From assembly GCA_030549495.1 (NCBI GenBank), contig JAUIRK010000376.1, positions 527,501 to 591,500 of the forward strand: DNA of 64,000 bases, in the 5' to 3' direction. Below the pieces are notes generated by a model. That model saw only the letters and a program-made list of their open reading frames with translations. It did not search any database and was not told the origin of the DNA. A program made the position numbers and the translations under genes. This document shows, piece by piece, positions 46,731 to 59,671 of the stretch (its first letter is position 1; each line of letters begins with the position of its first letter). Source of the stretch: Nectonema munidae. Taxonomy: Eukaryota; Nematomorpha; Nectonematoida; Nectonematidae.

Positions 46731-48529
46731 CAGAGGCGCGCAAACTTTTTAGCTATAGAGCGCCATATTCAGAAGTTGATTTTTATAGAGGGCCGCACTA
46801 TAGTATTATTAAGGCAAAATACATTATCTAAAAGAGTCATAACAAGAAATGAAGATTTTATATATTACATAGGATTAGACAAAACATTTATTGCAATCAT
46901 TTATTTGAAAAAACAAATGACTCAACGGCATCATAAGTATTAAATGAGATTGGTGCATTTGGTCAAAATCATTAACCAACTTGTCAAAATTAGGAGTGAA
47001 GTTGGTTGTGCTGATTCAATACAGAGTGGAGATTTGAGTCTGTGAGGAGTGATCTGTTTTCTAGGTTTGTTGATTTTCATTATTATGAAAGTCTGCACGC
47101 AAATGTACGTTGAGGCAACAAACATCTTTCTTGTAAAATTTTTAAGATATTTAATTTTTTCTGAGTTAAGAGATGCATAAAATTCAATCATGGATTTGTT
47201 TTCACTTATTTCCTTCAAAGAGTCATCAGTCTGCAAATCAATCATTTCCAACCGCAATTCTTCACGTGTTTAAATATCACAAACAAAAGGTGAGCTAAGT
47301 AAATTGAACTGGTCTTCCTTTGCTCTGAAATCAACAAATTGTCTGATAAATTCCTCATATAATGCTATTCAAAAGTGGAAAATGAACAAAGTTTTGCTTC
47401 TTCAACTGAAGTTTAATCTTCATTTGGAAAGCTCTCACTTCCCGATACATTTCATGAGCAAATATGTCAACAACCTAACCCATTTTGCATTCTCCATTTC
47501 CTTTGAAAAGTCATAAGAAATATTTTCCATATTGAAGAACATGACAATCTCTGTTTTGATCTCCCAAATTCTTTTTAGTACTCTTGACACAACCCGAGCA
47601 TATTTGTATGGTAAAGCACTTCCGTAAAATCAGCCTTCATATCTTCCCTAATTTTATCTTCCATAAGTTGTAATACTTGCCCATCTGTTGTAATACTTGC
47701 CAATTTATCCAAACATAATTCTGATCTAATTAAACAACTTATGATACTGTTGTCCAAATCTTTTCCAATAGTAGTATCTTTGAAGGACTCCATTGATAGC
47801 AAATCTTCTATAATGTAAAAGTTTTCGTCAATTCCTCTGATGCAAATGAGTAACTGAGCAGTATTCTGAGGATAAGTACTTTCATTCAAAGAAATTGACA
47901 TCCAATGCAATTGAATCTATGGGAAGAAAAATAGTTCTCCGCGACACAGATATAACTTCTATTTTCGATTTAACTTCAGGACACACAATACTGACAGCAT
48001 CAAGCATGCAATCCTTAATAAATGTCGCTTCTGCAAATGGCTTGTTGAATTTCATTGGTTACTTTGTCACGCTCTTTTGTAAAGACGAAGTTTTGGCAAA
48101 CACCATTTGCTGTTGCTTCAAGTAGTTTTTAATTCATTTGCTTTCTTTAGCAGTTCCTGATTTGTTAAAGTTTGCCCATAATTAGGATGCTAGGTTTGAA
48201 AGTGACGTTTCGAATTGTATTCCTTCAACACAGAAACGCTTTAATGACAAATCAAACATATAGCTTTCACTCCGACGTAAGTAAAGAAATACTTTTCTGT
48301 CCATTCTTTGCTGAATACACGATATTCATGTTTAAATTTTCGATTTTTCGATTGTTTTTAACTGCTAATTATTATGGATAAATCTATCAAATAAGAAAAA
48401 AAGATGAAATATATGAAGGAAAAGAAAGTTTAATTGAGTGATTGCAATCATTTGTTTTTCATGAAATTTTAATAATTTTTTAAAAACGGGTCAGATGCAG
48501 CGCAAGGGGCCGTAGCTTGCCCACCCCTG
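46731..48529 (-). mobile_element. hAT transposon with decayed ZBED/GTF2IRD2-type transposase
   Basis: 1799 bp, flanked by identical 8-bp copies of AGTTAAAT (46723-46730 and 48530-48537). Ends are CAGAGGCGCGCAAAC and, inverted, CAGGGGTGGGCAAGC. On the minus strand, from 48360 downward: a BED-like zinc finger (AICLICH ... VLKEYNSKRHFQT.H), then ISLNESTYPQNTAQL...ITTDG (catalytic core; frame 47910-47575), and LRLEMIDLQTDDSLKE ... STYICVQTFIIMKINK (hATC dimerisation, frame 47257-46940). The frame is broken by a stop after LICH, another after HFQT, one before the SNSKWC segment, and shifts between 47575 and 47257. No start ATG is visible. Confidence 0.9.
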
Positions 48530-48599
48530 AGTTAAATGAACATTAGCGAGGTAAAAAATTTCCTTTTCCTTCCCTTCCCACTTAGTTTTTGTAAGCGAA

Positions 48600-49280
48600 C
48601 GAATCATCATCATCTCATCTTAGTGTGTCATCTTTGTGTGTTTTCTAAAACATCCTACTTTTTTTAAATATCTTTCTATGTGCTTATTGCGTACACTAAC
48701 GTTCATCTCTTTTGTCATACTTTTTGAAATCGCACAACTATAGCTCATTAAATGTTACACGATGGGATCTTCTGAATATTCTAAGAGTGCTTGTACAACT
48801 TTCTCACAACTATGATAAATTCTTCAAACTTTTCAGACAATTGAAATATCAATTAGAAAGGAATGCTCTTCGTATTATAAATTCACAAGGCTATCTGTCA
48901 TTCTGATCCTAGCTACTCTTATCTTGACCCACAAAAATCAAAATTGGGGTTTTCAAAGTGAATTCATTGATCTCACATGTAAGTCAAGATTAGAACAAAA
49001 TTTTTTAGAGGTTGGAGTTCCTCATTTTAACACTTATGTCGATTTTCCACAATACCAAAATATTATTACTTTGGTTAAAAAAAAATTATAGCCATTATTT
49101 TATGCGTGTGAAAGAACTTTTTCAATTTTGAAGTTGAATAAAAATATTTGCGTTCTAGGTTGATAGATGAAGATCTGAAGTCATCTTTAAGATCAGCAAC
49201 TTTCATAACGATAACATTTGCAATCTCTGAAATAATTAAAGAAAAAAGATGGCAAAAAAGTAATCAAAAATAAATGTAAA
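48600..49280 (+). pseudogene. Second hAT transposase remnant, opposite strand
   Basis: Plus strand. NVTRWDLLNILRVL near 48750 fits the ...TRWNS... region, and KYLRSRLIDEDLKSSLRSAT near 49150-49200 fits the C-terminal hATC region (LRSRLxDExLxSxLRxAT). Stops interrupt it several times, for example at 48904. A possible right end GAGACCCCTG lies at about 49630-49640. The left end was not found. It sits against the right edge of the 46731-48529 element. Confidence 0.55.
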
Positions 49281-49938
49281 CAAAATAAGTTTTTCTTTTT
49301 CAACTTTATTTAATCTTCTTTCAATTTTTACAAAAGTTTAAATTGGTTTAAGATTAATGTTCGAGTAATCTTCAATAATTAACTTATTGGTTCTAAAAGC
49401 AATTATTGAACAAGCATAATCATATAAAACTCAGCCATTCAAAAATTACCTGACAAAAAACTATATATTTTTAGTCAATATAAATCCTTATAACAAATGT
49501 TTGGTGTGCACAAGTTTTTTTCTGATGATTTAATTACAAATCTGTAAATTTTGAAGAAAAAAAGTAGAAAAGAGAGAACGTTGGACCTTGAAACTTCTAC
49601 TAGAATAAAAGGTAGGCATTATGTAATATGACTTAGAGACCCCTGGACTACACCATTGAAATTATTGTGCTTGATTATGCTTTGCCTAGATACATGTATC
49701 AAAGTACTATATTTAGAATGGAATAAGTGTTTTTGAATTTGTTTCATTGTAAAAAAAAGAAAATTTGATTTCTTTGGAAATCTGCTGTTGTAACGAAGCA
49801 TCTAATATGGTACAAGCATAATTTTTGGTATGTAGTATATAAAGAGATATGTAAACATAATAAATAATAATCAATCAGTTCTTCTATCTATCGTAGAGGT
49901 ATACATATCCAAATATTTACTTTGTAGGATATCCATAT

Positions 49939-50119
49939 TGTCACGCTTAATATATGTTTTATTCTATCTTTTCTCTCTCTCTCTCTCTCCCTGTGAAATT
50001 TACATCATTTTCTCCTGTGCTGCTGTAATCTCTTGGAGCTAACCCGTACACAGTAAATAAAGACCCAGTCTCTAACCTACAGAATACTTACACCCTTAGT
50101 TTATACTCTTTCTTCAACA
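49939..50119. mobile_element. Probable solo LTR
   Basis: A stretch of 181 bases opens TGTCACGC and closes CTTCAACA. It has a CT-rich tract, an AATAAA in its second half, and near-identical 5-bp flanks (CATAT and CATGT). These are the features of a solo LTR of an LTR retroelement, left by recombination. No internal region is present. Age is uncertain; the single flank difference suggests it is not very recent. Confidence 0.5.
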
Positions 50120-50124
50120 CATGT

Positions 50125-51150
50125 AATATTTTACATTCTAAGTACCACCTCGCAGCCATCTTTTTTTATTCTTTCAGTTAATTTATTTGATAGATAACAC
50201 TCACAATACAATAAAGTGCGTTATTCTTTGAAGTATGTTATTTAGTATTAAATATACACTTGTGGAAATCGTTTAGCAAAATCGTGAGGATTTCGTTTCG
50301 ATGATAGAACTTTAAAATTATTCAAAACTACACTTCATCATAATACTAACTTGGATCATTAGCGTTGCAACTTTAAAATGACTTCCTTTACATAATATAG
50401 ACACTAACAACAATTATAAGTATCGATTTAGCTAGTTTTTGGAATATAGGAAGTAAAATTTTTATCTTTGCTTTTTTTTTGTAAATTCAAGTGTTTAGCA
50501 ACATTTGCTAAGCGAATTTTAAGAAAGTGTTTTAGGTCAAACAAAGCCAAAAAAAGTATATAAAAGCTGCATTTGCCCTCGTCTCGATTTTTAGTAATTC
50601 TACTTCATTCTATTCCTGGTAGTTGCCACATATTACTTGGAAATTTTGAAAATGAGTGGTCATGATCAATATGCCCTTTTATTTGTTTGAAAGTTTGGGC
50701 ATTAAAAATTGGCTCGATTATTTTACATTCTTTGCGCAACTATTCTTTATAAACATATGAATAATGTAAAGATTTTGATCCACACTTGCAAAAAGTTTAA
50801 ACCAAGCAAGTATCAGTATGATAAAATTTATTTGGAAAAGGAAAAATTTTATATAATTTTTGTAACCATCATTTGGAAAGGGTGCACTGATTATGTTAAA
50901 ATGTCACATTACGTTCAATTCAATTCGACACAAACTTTTGAAATGGCTGAATCTTAGATATGACACTGCTGAGGATGATTGCGATGAATCGCATGCCAAT
51001 CTCTGCATACTGACAAAGGATCGTTTTCTATTCAATTTTTGAACTACATTTGCATAACACAAGTTTGAAGTAAGTAACTTTATATTTGATATACCATTGT
51101 AACATAAACTTTAAGTACATGAAAACCGCTTGAATTTCACCTTTTTTTTT
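50125..51150. other. No supported gene
   Basis: Short open frames only. About 50958-51043 a frame with YDTAEDDCDESHANLC follows a TAG and stands out in composition, but it has no donor or partner exon. Confidence 0.3.
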
Positions 51151-51159
51151 ACTTCTTTA

Positions 51160-51400
51160 TTTTTTTAGTTGTCGGTTTACCATTCAAAGGAAGACCGACT
51201 CTTCCATGTAGCTGGACATATGCTAGGGAATATATAATGCCTTCATATAAAACATGAACATTTATCCTAAAATGCGTTGAAGTAATTTAGTCTTTCAACA
51301 CTCACCTGGGTCATGGGGTGTTAGGAATAGAAATCGAACCCGCGATCATTGGATCAATACCAAACCCTTCCATAGATGTGAAAGGTTTTGAAGCAAATTT
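51160..51400 (-). repeat. Candidate second tRNA-derived SINE
   Basis: On the minus strand, GGTTTGGTATTGATCC precedes CGCGGGTTCGATTTC, a B-box-like motif. A body follows ending in GTCGGTCTTCC...GGTAAACCGAC (inverted arms) and an A-rich end. Only one copy is in the window, so the call is tentative. Confidence 0.3.
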
Positions 51401-54290
51401 AACGTTTTATCCTCAACTCTTGCTAGTTTTATAACTTTGAAAGAGCGTCATGAATTAAAAAAGTTGCAGTATTTTTATGATAGTCCAGTCAAATCATAAA
51501 CTTCAGAGAAAAGAAATGGAATTATTTTTAGAGAGACACACGCATATTCATAGATGCACCAATAAACATAAAGCAAGTGATGTAGATTTATACCAAAAAT
51601 GGGCTTTTGTGAGAAGTAAAAGTGTTTTCCGCTGGGCGAAGAATTCTCAAGACAGGTTCTGTATAGTTACTAAAATAATAATCAGATTAATCTCATTGGT
51701 ATTCGCATTACTTGCCTTTCTTTGGAGCTATTTTGTCTAAAACAAAGTGATTTCCATTCTACGACATTTCATATTCTGTAAAATGTGACATGAGAGATGA
51801 GTGAGTTATTTGGAAAGTAGAATTTCTGAGAGAGGATCAATCAATGAGAGTTTGTGTTGGGCTAATTCATGAATCTCTTACGCACTCATCTTAAATGCAT
51901 ATGGAAAAGCTTGGAGAATTCATATAGTTGTATAGGAACGCGCAAAAAATTCATTTGTATCAAATCATTTTGGAGAGTCTAATGTATTTCGAATTTTTAT
52001 CAATGATTTTGAAAATTAAATTAATTTTATAAAACGACTCTAAAATTTTAATGACTTTGAATCATCTGGAAAATGTGAAAAGAGCTTCTTATTGCAATAT
52101 CTATCCTTTTAAACTTGTAAAAAGTAGAACAGTGTGTTGTGGAAAAACTTGAAATTAGAACTTCGCTAATTCAAAAACGATTCAATTTTAAATTCAATTT
52201 TTAATAAAAAAATATTAAAAAATATATATAACAAAATAATCCGCCTTTCCTACTAGCAAGTTATTTATACCTCAAGATAACTAAGCTCACTCCAGGAAAT
52301 TATTTCTTTTTATTGAAAAATAATAATAACTATTTCTCTCGTTAATCGCATACTTTACTTTTCTTTGTTTATTGAAGTGTGATCCAACTTTTGAAGAAAT
52401 TTTAAGCTTAAAAATCTTTCTGTTTCTCAATTTTCTTCATTAACTACTATTTTTTTGCAAAATTATATAATCAGTCCGCCTATTTATTTATAAGTTTGCT
52501 AGCTGTGGAATCTGAGCATGAGTTAAATAAATTTCCTGTTTAAAATGTAGTAAATTGAATTCTTTCTCATTATTTTATCACTTTCTATTTTTTTACTCAT
52601 AGATTTCAATTCATTTTGTTTCATAATTGCAATATAAAAAAAAGAATTTGGAAAATAAATTTTATTAATTTGAAGTGTGTCTGAAAAAACTGGTAGTATT
52701 TTTTTTCAAACATTCTACTTTTGCTTTGCAGAGTTTGTTTGCTCTCATCTACACTATAGCTCATTTGATTATTAAAGAAAAATCTTTAACCTACTGCTTT
52801 AAAAAAAGAGCTAAATCATTTTTCACTTGAAAACACTATCTTCAGTAATATGCTATTCATTACAACTAATCCAAACAAAGAACTATTATTCAACTCTTTC
52901 TATTATATCCTCTCACGCCTAAATTACTTCCTACAAGACTCCATGACCTTGAAAAATTTCAAATTAAAATTGTTACATATACAACTCTTAATTATAACTT
53001 TTGAGTATATTGGACTATTTATACAAAAGGAGTAATTACGCCCCATACTTATAGTTCTCAAGACTAAGCGAGCTACTAAGTCTTATAATATCCTACTATT
53101 AAGGATATTATATTAAAAATTAGTTTGCTTTTATATGAAGAGAAATAATAAATCTTAATTGAAAAATCTTCGTTCACCGTCCATAGTGTAAACGAAAATT
53201 TGTGAATGGAAAGATTCTTTAACTATAAGTGTAGTTTGTAACGAAATGCAATAAAACGGACTTATAAAAAGCACTTTCGATAAAAGATGCTCATTTTGCG
53301 ATTTCTTCGAAAAGTTCCTTCTTCCGATTTGATGACGATGAAGATAATTTATTCCGATCATATAACTATAACGAATGTTCAAAGGGAATAAAGAAATATT
53401 GCATATTTTTAGCTAATCAATTCTTAATTTGTGTATATACATACACGTGTTTACAGATAAATACTGCATACATTTCTTTAAATATTTAATGAATTAAAGA
53501 ATGAATTACGTCACGCCGAAATTTATTTAACTAGGAAAGGTTTACAAAATTGAGTTTTGTCAAAATCTTTAAACGTTTCGAATCTTATAAACATCCGATA
53601 TTCTTTATCACTGTTATAATTAAAAAAATTTATTCAAAATTAATTTCCGCTTACCTAAACACGCCAAGCTTTCTCATTTTCCTTCAATCAAAAGCCTAAC
53701 CTATAATTGCTCAATTCAAAGTCACTCTATTTTAGTGATATCTTTTTCAATTTTTCAACTTAACTGTAAGTAATAGAAGTTTTATACTAAAAAATTTATT
53801 AATGTTAAAGGAATAAACGAAAACTATTTTGGTTTGAGTAAGTATTAAAATAAGAGTATACTAGGCCAACTTGACACATAAACATAAAAAATTCATTTTA
53901 TTCAAAAATTTCGCATTTTTTTCCTTTGAACCTGGATTGAAGATTTTTAAGTTATATTAAAGTGGAAAGATAACAAGTGTACTTAAAACAAAACATAGAG
54001 TTTAAAAATCACGATTTAGCTTCTGATATAATAAATCTTTTGACAGGGTTGTTTTATTTTTTTATGTTTTTGTTTAAATAGTTTTACTCATGAAATGCTC
54101 TTATTATTTCATCTGTATTTCGAATACTTGAAAACTTTTTAATTTCTGGTATATTTCTTCAGAATTTTACATACCTAGTTGCTTTGAATTATATGCCTTG
54201 ATTAATTATCATTATCTATCCTAACTTCCGCGAAATATATAGGAGGTTTGTGTTGTGTTAATGTCTAATAAGTTATGATGCGTCCTAGTT
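51401..54290. other. AT-rich intergenic sequence
   Basis: Open frames of 60-87 codons (51477-51740 +, 53155-53382 -) have no recognisable motif, splice context or codon bias. Nothing else supported. Confidence 0.35.
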
Positions 54291-54294
54291 TACG

Positions 54295-54302
54295 TATATA
54301 AA
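54295..54302 (+). promoter_or_regulatory. Possible TATA box
   Basis: TATATAAA followed by TAG, 28-35 bases before the ATG at 54330. The spacing would leave almost no 5' UTR for that ATG, so either the start site lies inside the frame or the match is chance. Confidence 0.3.
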
Positions 54303-54329
54303 TAGAGTCAAGATTTTTCCGGTTTAGAT

Positions 54330-54488
54330 ATGCTAACAGTCAATTTTCATTGGCTAGGACTTTTGTTGGTGGGGCTCTCGGTCTCAGAAAACGCACTTGC
54401 AATACTAGGTGCTAAATTCACATTGAATATCGGTTTAATAGCAAGGATCCCAAAACGGAGAGCAGACCATGTCCAGTTGCTTAATTAA
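54330..54488 (+). CDS. Short frame with a signal peptide, possible first exon
   Basis: Not recognised. The frame begins with a hydrophobic leader (MLTVNFHWLGLLLVGLSVSE) and continues 52 codons to TAA, ending RRADHVQLLN. A donor-like CTAG|GTGCTA at 54408/54409 (phase 1) would make 54330-54408 a signal-peptide exon, but no following exon was found. Codon composition is less AT-rich than the flanks. It may be the start of a secreted-protein gene, a short secreted peptide, or chance. Confidence 0.35.
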   Translation: MLTVNFHWLGLLLVGLSVSENALAILGAKFTLNIGLIARIPKRRADHVQLLN

Positions 54489-57364
54489 GATTAAGTGAGG
54501 TATAATATTAAAAATTAAGTATACGCAATTATTAAAGGGATTCTCTCATAGAAAAAAAAATGTTACATAAGGGTTAAATAATGTATCCAAGAAACGGAAA
54601 TCCAGTATATCGATACGAAATATTTTTGAACAGATTCATCGCAAGTCCTAACGGTTTATCTTCTGAAACCTCACTAATATAAGTACTTTATTAGTTTTTA
54701 ACTAAATAAAAAGTATTTTATATAAAATTTGAAGGAATCAATCAAAAATTTGATTGAAACTTTGAGATAAATCCTGATAAAAATTTATTCACGTAGAGTG
54801 TAAAGGAACATTGGTTTTAAATAAGTTATAAAATTTTTATTTAAAATTTAAATGATATTTTTGGAGACAATTTTCAGGCATTAAGCAGCAATCATAGATT
54901 TGATTCACAGTTTCAGACATTTTAAATCTTGCCTGGAAAAACTTAGTTGAGTAATGAAATTTGCATGCTCGATTTGGTATAAAAACATATTTTATTCAAA
55001 ATGGAAAAATATGCTTGGAGACAATTTCATTTGGGGTGGAAATTTTGTTTATATTTCGAGGAATTAATGGAGCATAATGATAAAAAATGGGGGATAATAA
55101 TGATAAAAAATGAAGAAAAAAAACAATTCTGCTAAAGAAAAATACTTTTTATAAAAATTTAAAAGTTCTTTGAGGGTTAATTTTTTATTTTATCACCACA
55201 TCTTTTTTAAAAGCAATAAAAATTTACCATGTTGCCATCATCATATGGCATGCGTTAAATTGGGTTTTAGATCAAAGAAATTTATTAATCAAATAATCTG
55301 GGATTTGTTCAGAAGGAATGCAATACTATATGTTATGCAATATTATATGTTATACTAAAATACAATTTGAAAAAGAAATGTTATGTAAAATCCCTCAAAA
55401 TAGCAACACCATGCCTCTCTCTCTCTCTCTCGTTAGTCGTCACTAACTAGTTTTGCAATTTGGGAAAGGGAGTCTCAGCTGGGATATACATGATTTATAT
55501 AGGATGCACTCAAACTTAGACTTAAAGACGACACTGTATAATTTTTCCATACCATATAGCGGCAGCACATACATCACGCAAATCATAATTATCTACCCAC
55601 CTGGTAAATAATATGTTAGAAAACTTGCATTTTCCATCACACACGCACACACATACACACATGGATACGTCATGAACTCAGATGGAATGATGATTTTAAA
55701 TCTTCGGGCTTATTGACACATCACATAATTGTTGCGAAAGAGCGAATATTAACAAAGCGAGCATACAAAAAATCCTCATCTCCAGTATTTCCACTGGATA
55801 TTGGGAGTGATGTGAGGAGAATATTTTAAATGAGCTCATCCTTCCCATGATGGGAACAGACTTTGTAAACACATCTAAGATAATATTTTTTTTATAGTTC
55901 GCTTGAGATAACCCCTGTTTCTTCTCTCATTTATTGTTATTATTATTATTTTTATCAGCAACTGTCACTTTCTTCTCTAAAATCTATCTCATATTCCTTT
56001 ACTCCTTCCCATTTGTAAGTGTTCTTTTGTTATGTGGAAACGTTTATCTAGTAGTTCTTGATGTATTTTTTTTTATCATGACTCAATTTATATAACTAAC
56101 CACGACATTATTTAATATCTATCTACCTCATTAACCTTTGGCAACCAGTGCTTTATATCTATAAAATTTAATTGATGAAACCTGATGCTTATAGTCTTTA
56201 AAATTCTTTTCCTCAAAGGTTAACTATGTGTAATCTAATCTACCAATTAACTAATGCAAAGCGGAATGATGAATATATTGTCTTTCATCAATTTCACTTT
56301 TACCATTTGCGTATGAAACAGTCTGTTTTTCAGGAGGTTTCGAGAAGATTGTCGGAGGTAGGCGAATGTATGAAGTAAACTCGTTTAAAATTTTTGATTT
56401 GTTTGATAACTATTTATCTATATACGTGACCTTTTCTTCACTGAGGTGTAAAGTGTAAGAATATGTTTCATATGACTGCGAATTGTGGATTAAACTAACT
56501 AAGCAACTAATTTACTAAGTTTATGAATGACTAATAAACTTATTAATTACACTAAAATTAAGAATAACTATAATATTTTTTACAAAGCTTTCAAACATCC
56601 TACTTTTTGTTCGAAATAGAAAACAAATTTTCGATTAGAAAATGCAGAAGGGTGCTTTTAAAATGGGGCTTTTTTTTAAAAAAAATGTGTATATTTACGT
56701 TACGGTAGCTCTTTTATATAAAAAAAAAACCGCAAATCACGCAGGTTATATGATAGGTCTGTGGATGTTAGCAGGCTGTAACCGTGCACAGTGTCTGTCT
56801 ATCTAATATCGATTCATTCACTACTTATTAGCGTTTTCATGAATATCATCATCCTCACTATTGAAGCCATATATTTTAAATGGATAAATCGAGGATTATA
56901 TAGCATATAGAAAGACGATGGATGCATTTCACAAATTAGAAATGAAGATATACACGCAAGATGCCAGGAGATACTTTCTTCATTTTTTTAAATGGAGAGG
57001 AAGAAATCATTTCGTTTAATAAAAATGCAACTCTCTTCACACATTACACTCTATTATTAATCGCGCCTGTTTCTCCGCACATTCGTATTTTTTTCTTTTC
57101 TCCATCCCCCTACCTATAGTCTCTCTTTAAAATATATAATGAGACGTGCGATTAATTCATTTTTCGCTTTCACTAAACTAATTTATTAGGTATTTTAACA
57201 TTTTTAATTTTTCTTTCATCTTATATACATTATAATTTTAACACTAGTATTATATGTAAGTGGAGTTCCTAGAACTTCGGGTTTTTGGGCAGTGTCCCGA
57301 TTTTCTTGGATTATCGGCATTCACTGGTCACGGCAAAGAGGATTCTGAGAATCGCGGGCCCACA
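54489..57364. other. Intergenic, with promoter-like and microexon-like signals
   Basis: A (CT)n tract at 55414-55432 and a minus-strand TATATAAAT at about 55494-55502 could mark a promoter. At 56334-56357 a 24-base segment lies between CTGTTTTTCAG and GTAGGC. No coding frame that I can name. Confidence 0.3.
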
Positions 57365-57372
57365 TCCATGAG

Positions 57373-57646
57373 CAGGGCCGGCCTTAGGCCACTGCAACCT
57401 ATGCGGCCGTAGTGTTCCCCGCGCTTCTCATTTTTCATTTTGATGATATATTGTATGATTTCGCTAAACGCAAGGTTCGCAAAGTAAAGTTACCTTGATC
57501 GTGATTTTGTGTTAATGAAAAAGAAAACAAATACCTTTTCCTTTTTTCAAAATCTTATTTCTCACTTTTAATCTTTTTTCCTACCCACACTGGGCCCCGC
57601 GCAATCCATTTTGCATAGGGCCCCGGTAACACTAGGGCCGGCCCTG
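57373..57646. mobile_element. Non-autonomous hAT element, 274 bp
   Basis: Ends CAGGGCCGGCCTTAG and, inverted, CAGGGCCGGCCCTAG. Flanked by TCCATGAG (57365-57372) and TCCATGAA (57647-57654), an 8-bp target duplication with one difference. GC-rich ends and AT-rich middle, no coding frame. Confidence 0.88.
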
Positions 57647-58055
57647 TCCATGAAGACTGCCCTTCAATCTCATTTTAAGGTTTAATTGAAGTATTTTCGT
57701 ATTTTTAACCATTATTACTACATTACATCGTTTATTAAAACGATAATTTCACATTTAGATTCTTTTTAGGAATTTTTTTTGTATACCCTTTGTATAAAAA
57801 TTAATAGAATGATCGGAGATTTTTCACAGTTAATATCAAATTCAAAAAATTATCCTCCCACACCCCAGGCCTGCCCCTTCCACTCCCAAAATTTCAATTT
57901 TGTGTTTCCATGCTGAAGAAAAGAATCATTGTTTTCCTTTCATAAGTTGTATAGTTCCAAAAAGGGTATTTAAAAATGCTGTTTCGTATATGTTTGATAT
58001 TTAGTATACTTTTTTTGGGGATTTCATGAAGAAAATTGGGATCACGTAGTGAACA

Positions 58056-58672
58056 ATCACCCTAAAAGCAAAAGGATAATTGTTCTTTATATGAACACAA
58101 CAGGGGTGTCTTTTCCATTTTGTATCAAAAATTTAAGCAAAACTTCTTCCAAAACTAAGCACGAAATATCTCTGGTACGAAATGTCATGAATCGCTTTTC
58201 ATTATGTGAACACTTTAGGAATGTCTTTTCTGCATATGAATACATATGGAGTCTTTTCTTCATTTGAATTTTTTTCTAGAATCTCTAGCTTACAGAAATC
58301 TTTAAAAAGCTGCCTTTACCAATAAAACTTTTAACTGCTTTTCAAATTTTTAAAAAGTACTCAACAGATTGAGTAATATTGAAATATAAATAAAAAAAAT
58401 TGCATTAAAAATGTGTGTAGATGCAAGAAACTTTTTACAATTATATTATCTTTAAGAATTTTCGTGAAGAGAAAGATTTTGAAGCCACGCTTTTTAACAT
58501 ATGTTTGCATATAAGTGAGCGATTCATTTTATAAATTTTTTATAACCTTATTTGAAAAAAATTTTTGAATAAGGTATGTAAAAAATTTTTAATAGAACTT
58601 AAGGGTTCTTTTCTTCATATGACTGTTTTGAGGGTGGGTGCCCTTTCTTCACATATATGTATTTAGGGTGAT
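58056..58672. mobile_element. Inverted-repeat element with internal tandem motif
   Basis: Perfect 11-bp inverted ends ATCACCCTAAA (58056-58066) and TTTAGGGTGAT (58662-58672). Inside, variants of GGxxTxTCTTTTC(T)xCATATGAA recur about four times (near 58105, 58213, 58250, 58605-58650). No coding capacity; family not assigned. Confidence 0.45.
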
Positions 58673-59238
58673 ATTAAGATATGAAGTAAAGTAAAATGGC
58701 CTGCATTAATATTTAAAATGTTTTTAAAGGAAGGAACAAAGAACAAAATATTGAAACTGAAAAAATAATAATAACAACTACATACGCTTTTATTCTTTCG
58801 ATCACCAGTATAATGAAAGCAAGAATTTTCCTTTTGCCAGAAAATACATTTATGATTTTCTATCCTTGAAAGTGGTGACTGACGACTGACAATAGTCCGA
58901 GAGAACTACCATGCATATCAAATATTAGTTGACATTTAAAAAACATGTCTTCTTTTCCTTCAAGTTCATTCTTTTTTACCTTAAGTTCGTCTTTTTTAGT
59001 TTTTCTTTATTTTATTTTGTTTAAAATTTTAATTTAAAATCGCAAAATTAATAAAAAAGTACTATAAAGTACTTAGCTACTATAAGAATTGAGTAAATTT
59101 TTTTTGCATGATATAATAAGAAAAAACTTTTTACAACACTTTTTTTTGTTTGAACACGGGCATATAAAAGACATTTTCATTATGAAATTACTTAATAACC
59201 TTAACAAAAAACAAAAAATTAAGCTAAAGTTATGGTAG

Positions 59239-59309
59239 TCACTCCTGATCGACGTCACACATGGTAATGGTGCGACCGGTACTCATACGAATGTCTCTGC
59301 TCAAGCTTG
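59239..59309 (-). CDS. Possible terminal exon of an unidentified gene
   Basis: Not recognised. Minus strand: a long pyrimidine tract (TTTCTTTTTCTTCTTCTTTTG) and acceptor GCTGTCAG lead into a frame of 22 codons (SLSRDIRMSTGRTITMCDVD then QE) and TGA. It starts in phase 1. GC content and CpG use are well above the flanks. No AATAAA was seen just downstream and no upstream exon was found. It could belong to a gene whose intron spans the receptor. Confidence 0.4.
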
Positions 59310-59671
59310 CTGACAGCGCCAAAAGAAGAAGAAAAAGAAATGTATTCATTCATTTTTTATACAAGAAGATATTATGATTTATAAGTATTCTGTCAGTTTA
59401 ACATTAAAGAAGAATTATTCAAGTAAATGAAAATATAAGAAAAGCATTGTGTAGTTTGAAAAGGGCAGGAAGCCGCTTCAATGAGTTTACACAATGAATT
59501 TATATGAATACACATATGATAATATTTAAAAAAAATGTTGTGTATTTACAAACAAAAATATTAATGGAGGATTTAATTTGTGAATTATATACAAGACATA
59601 CATTTGTATACTTATACAAATTGAAAGACTGGTGACATGAAAAACAACATAAATTTTTTATTTGTATTTTA

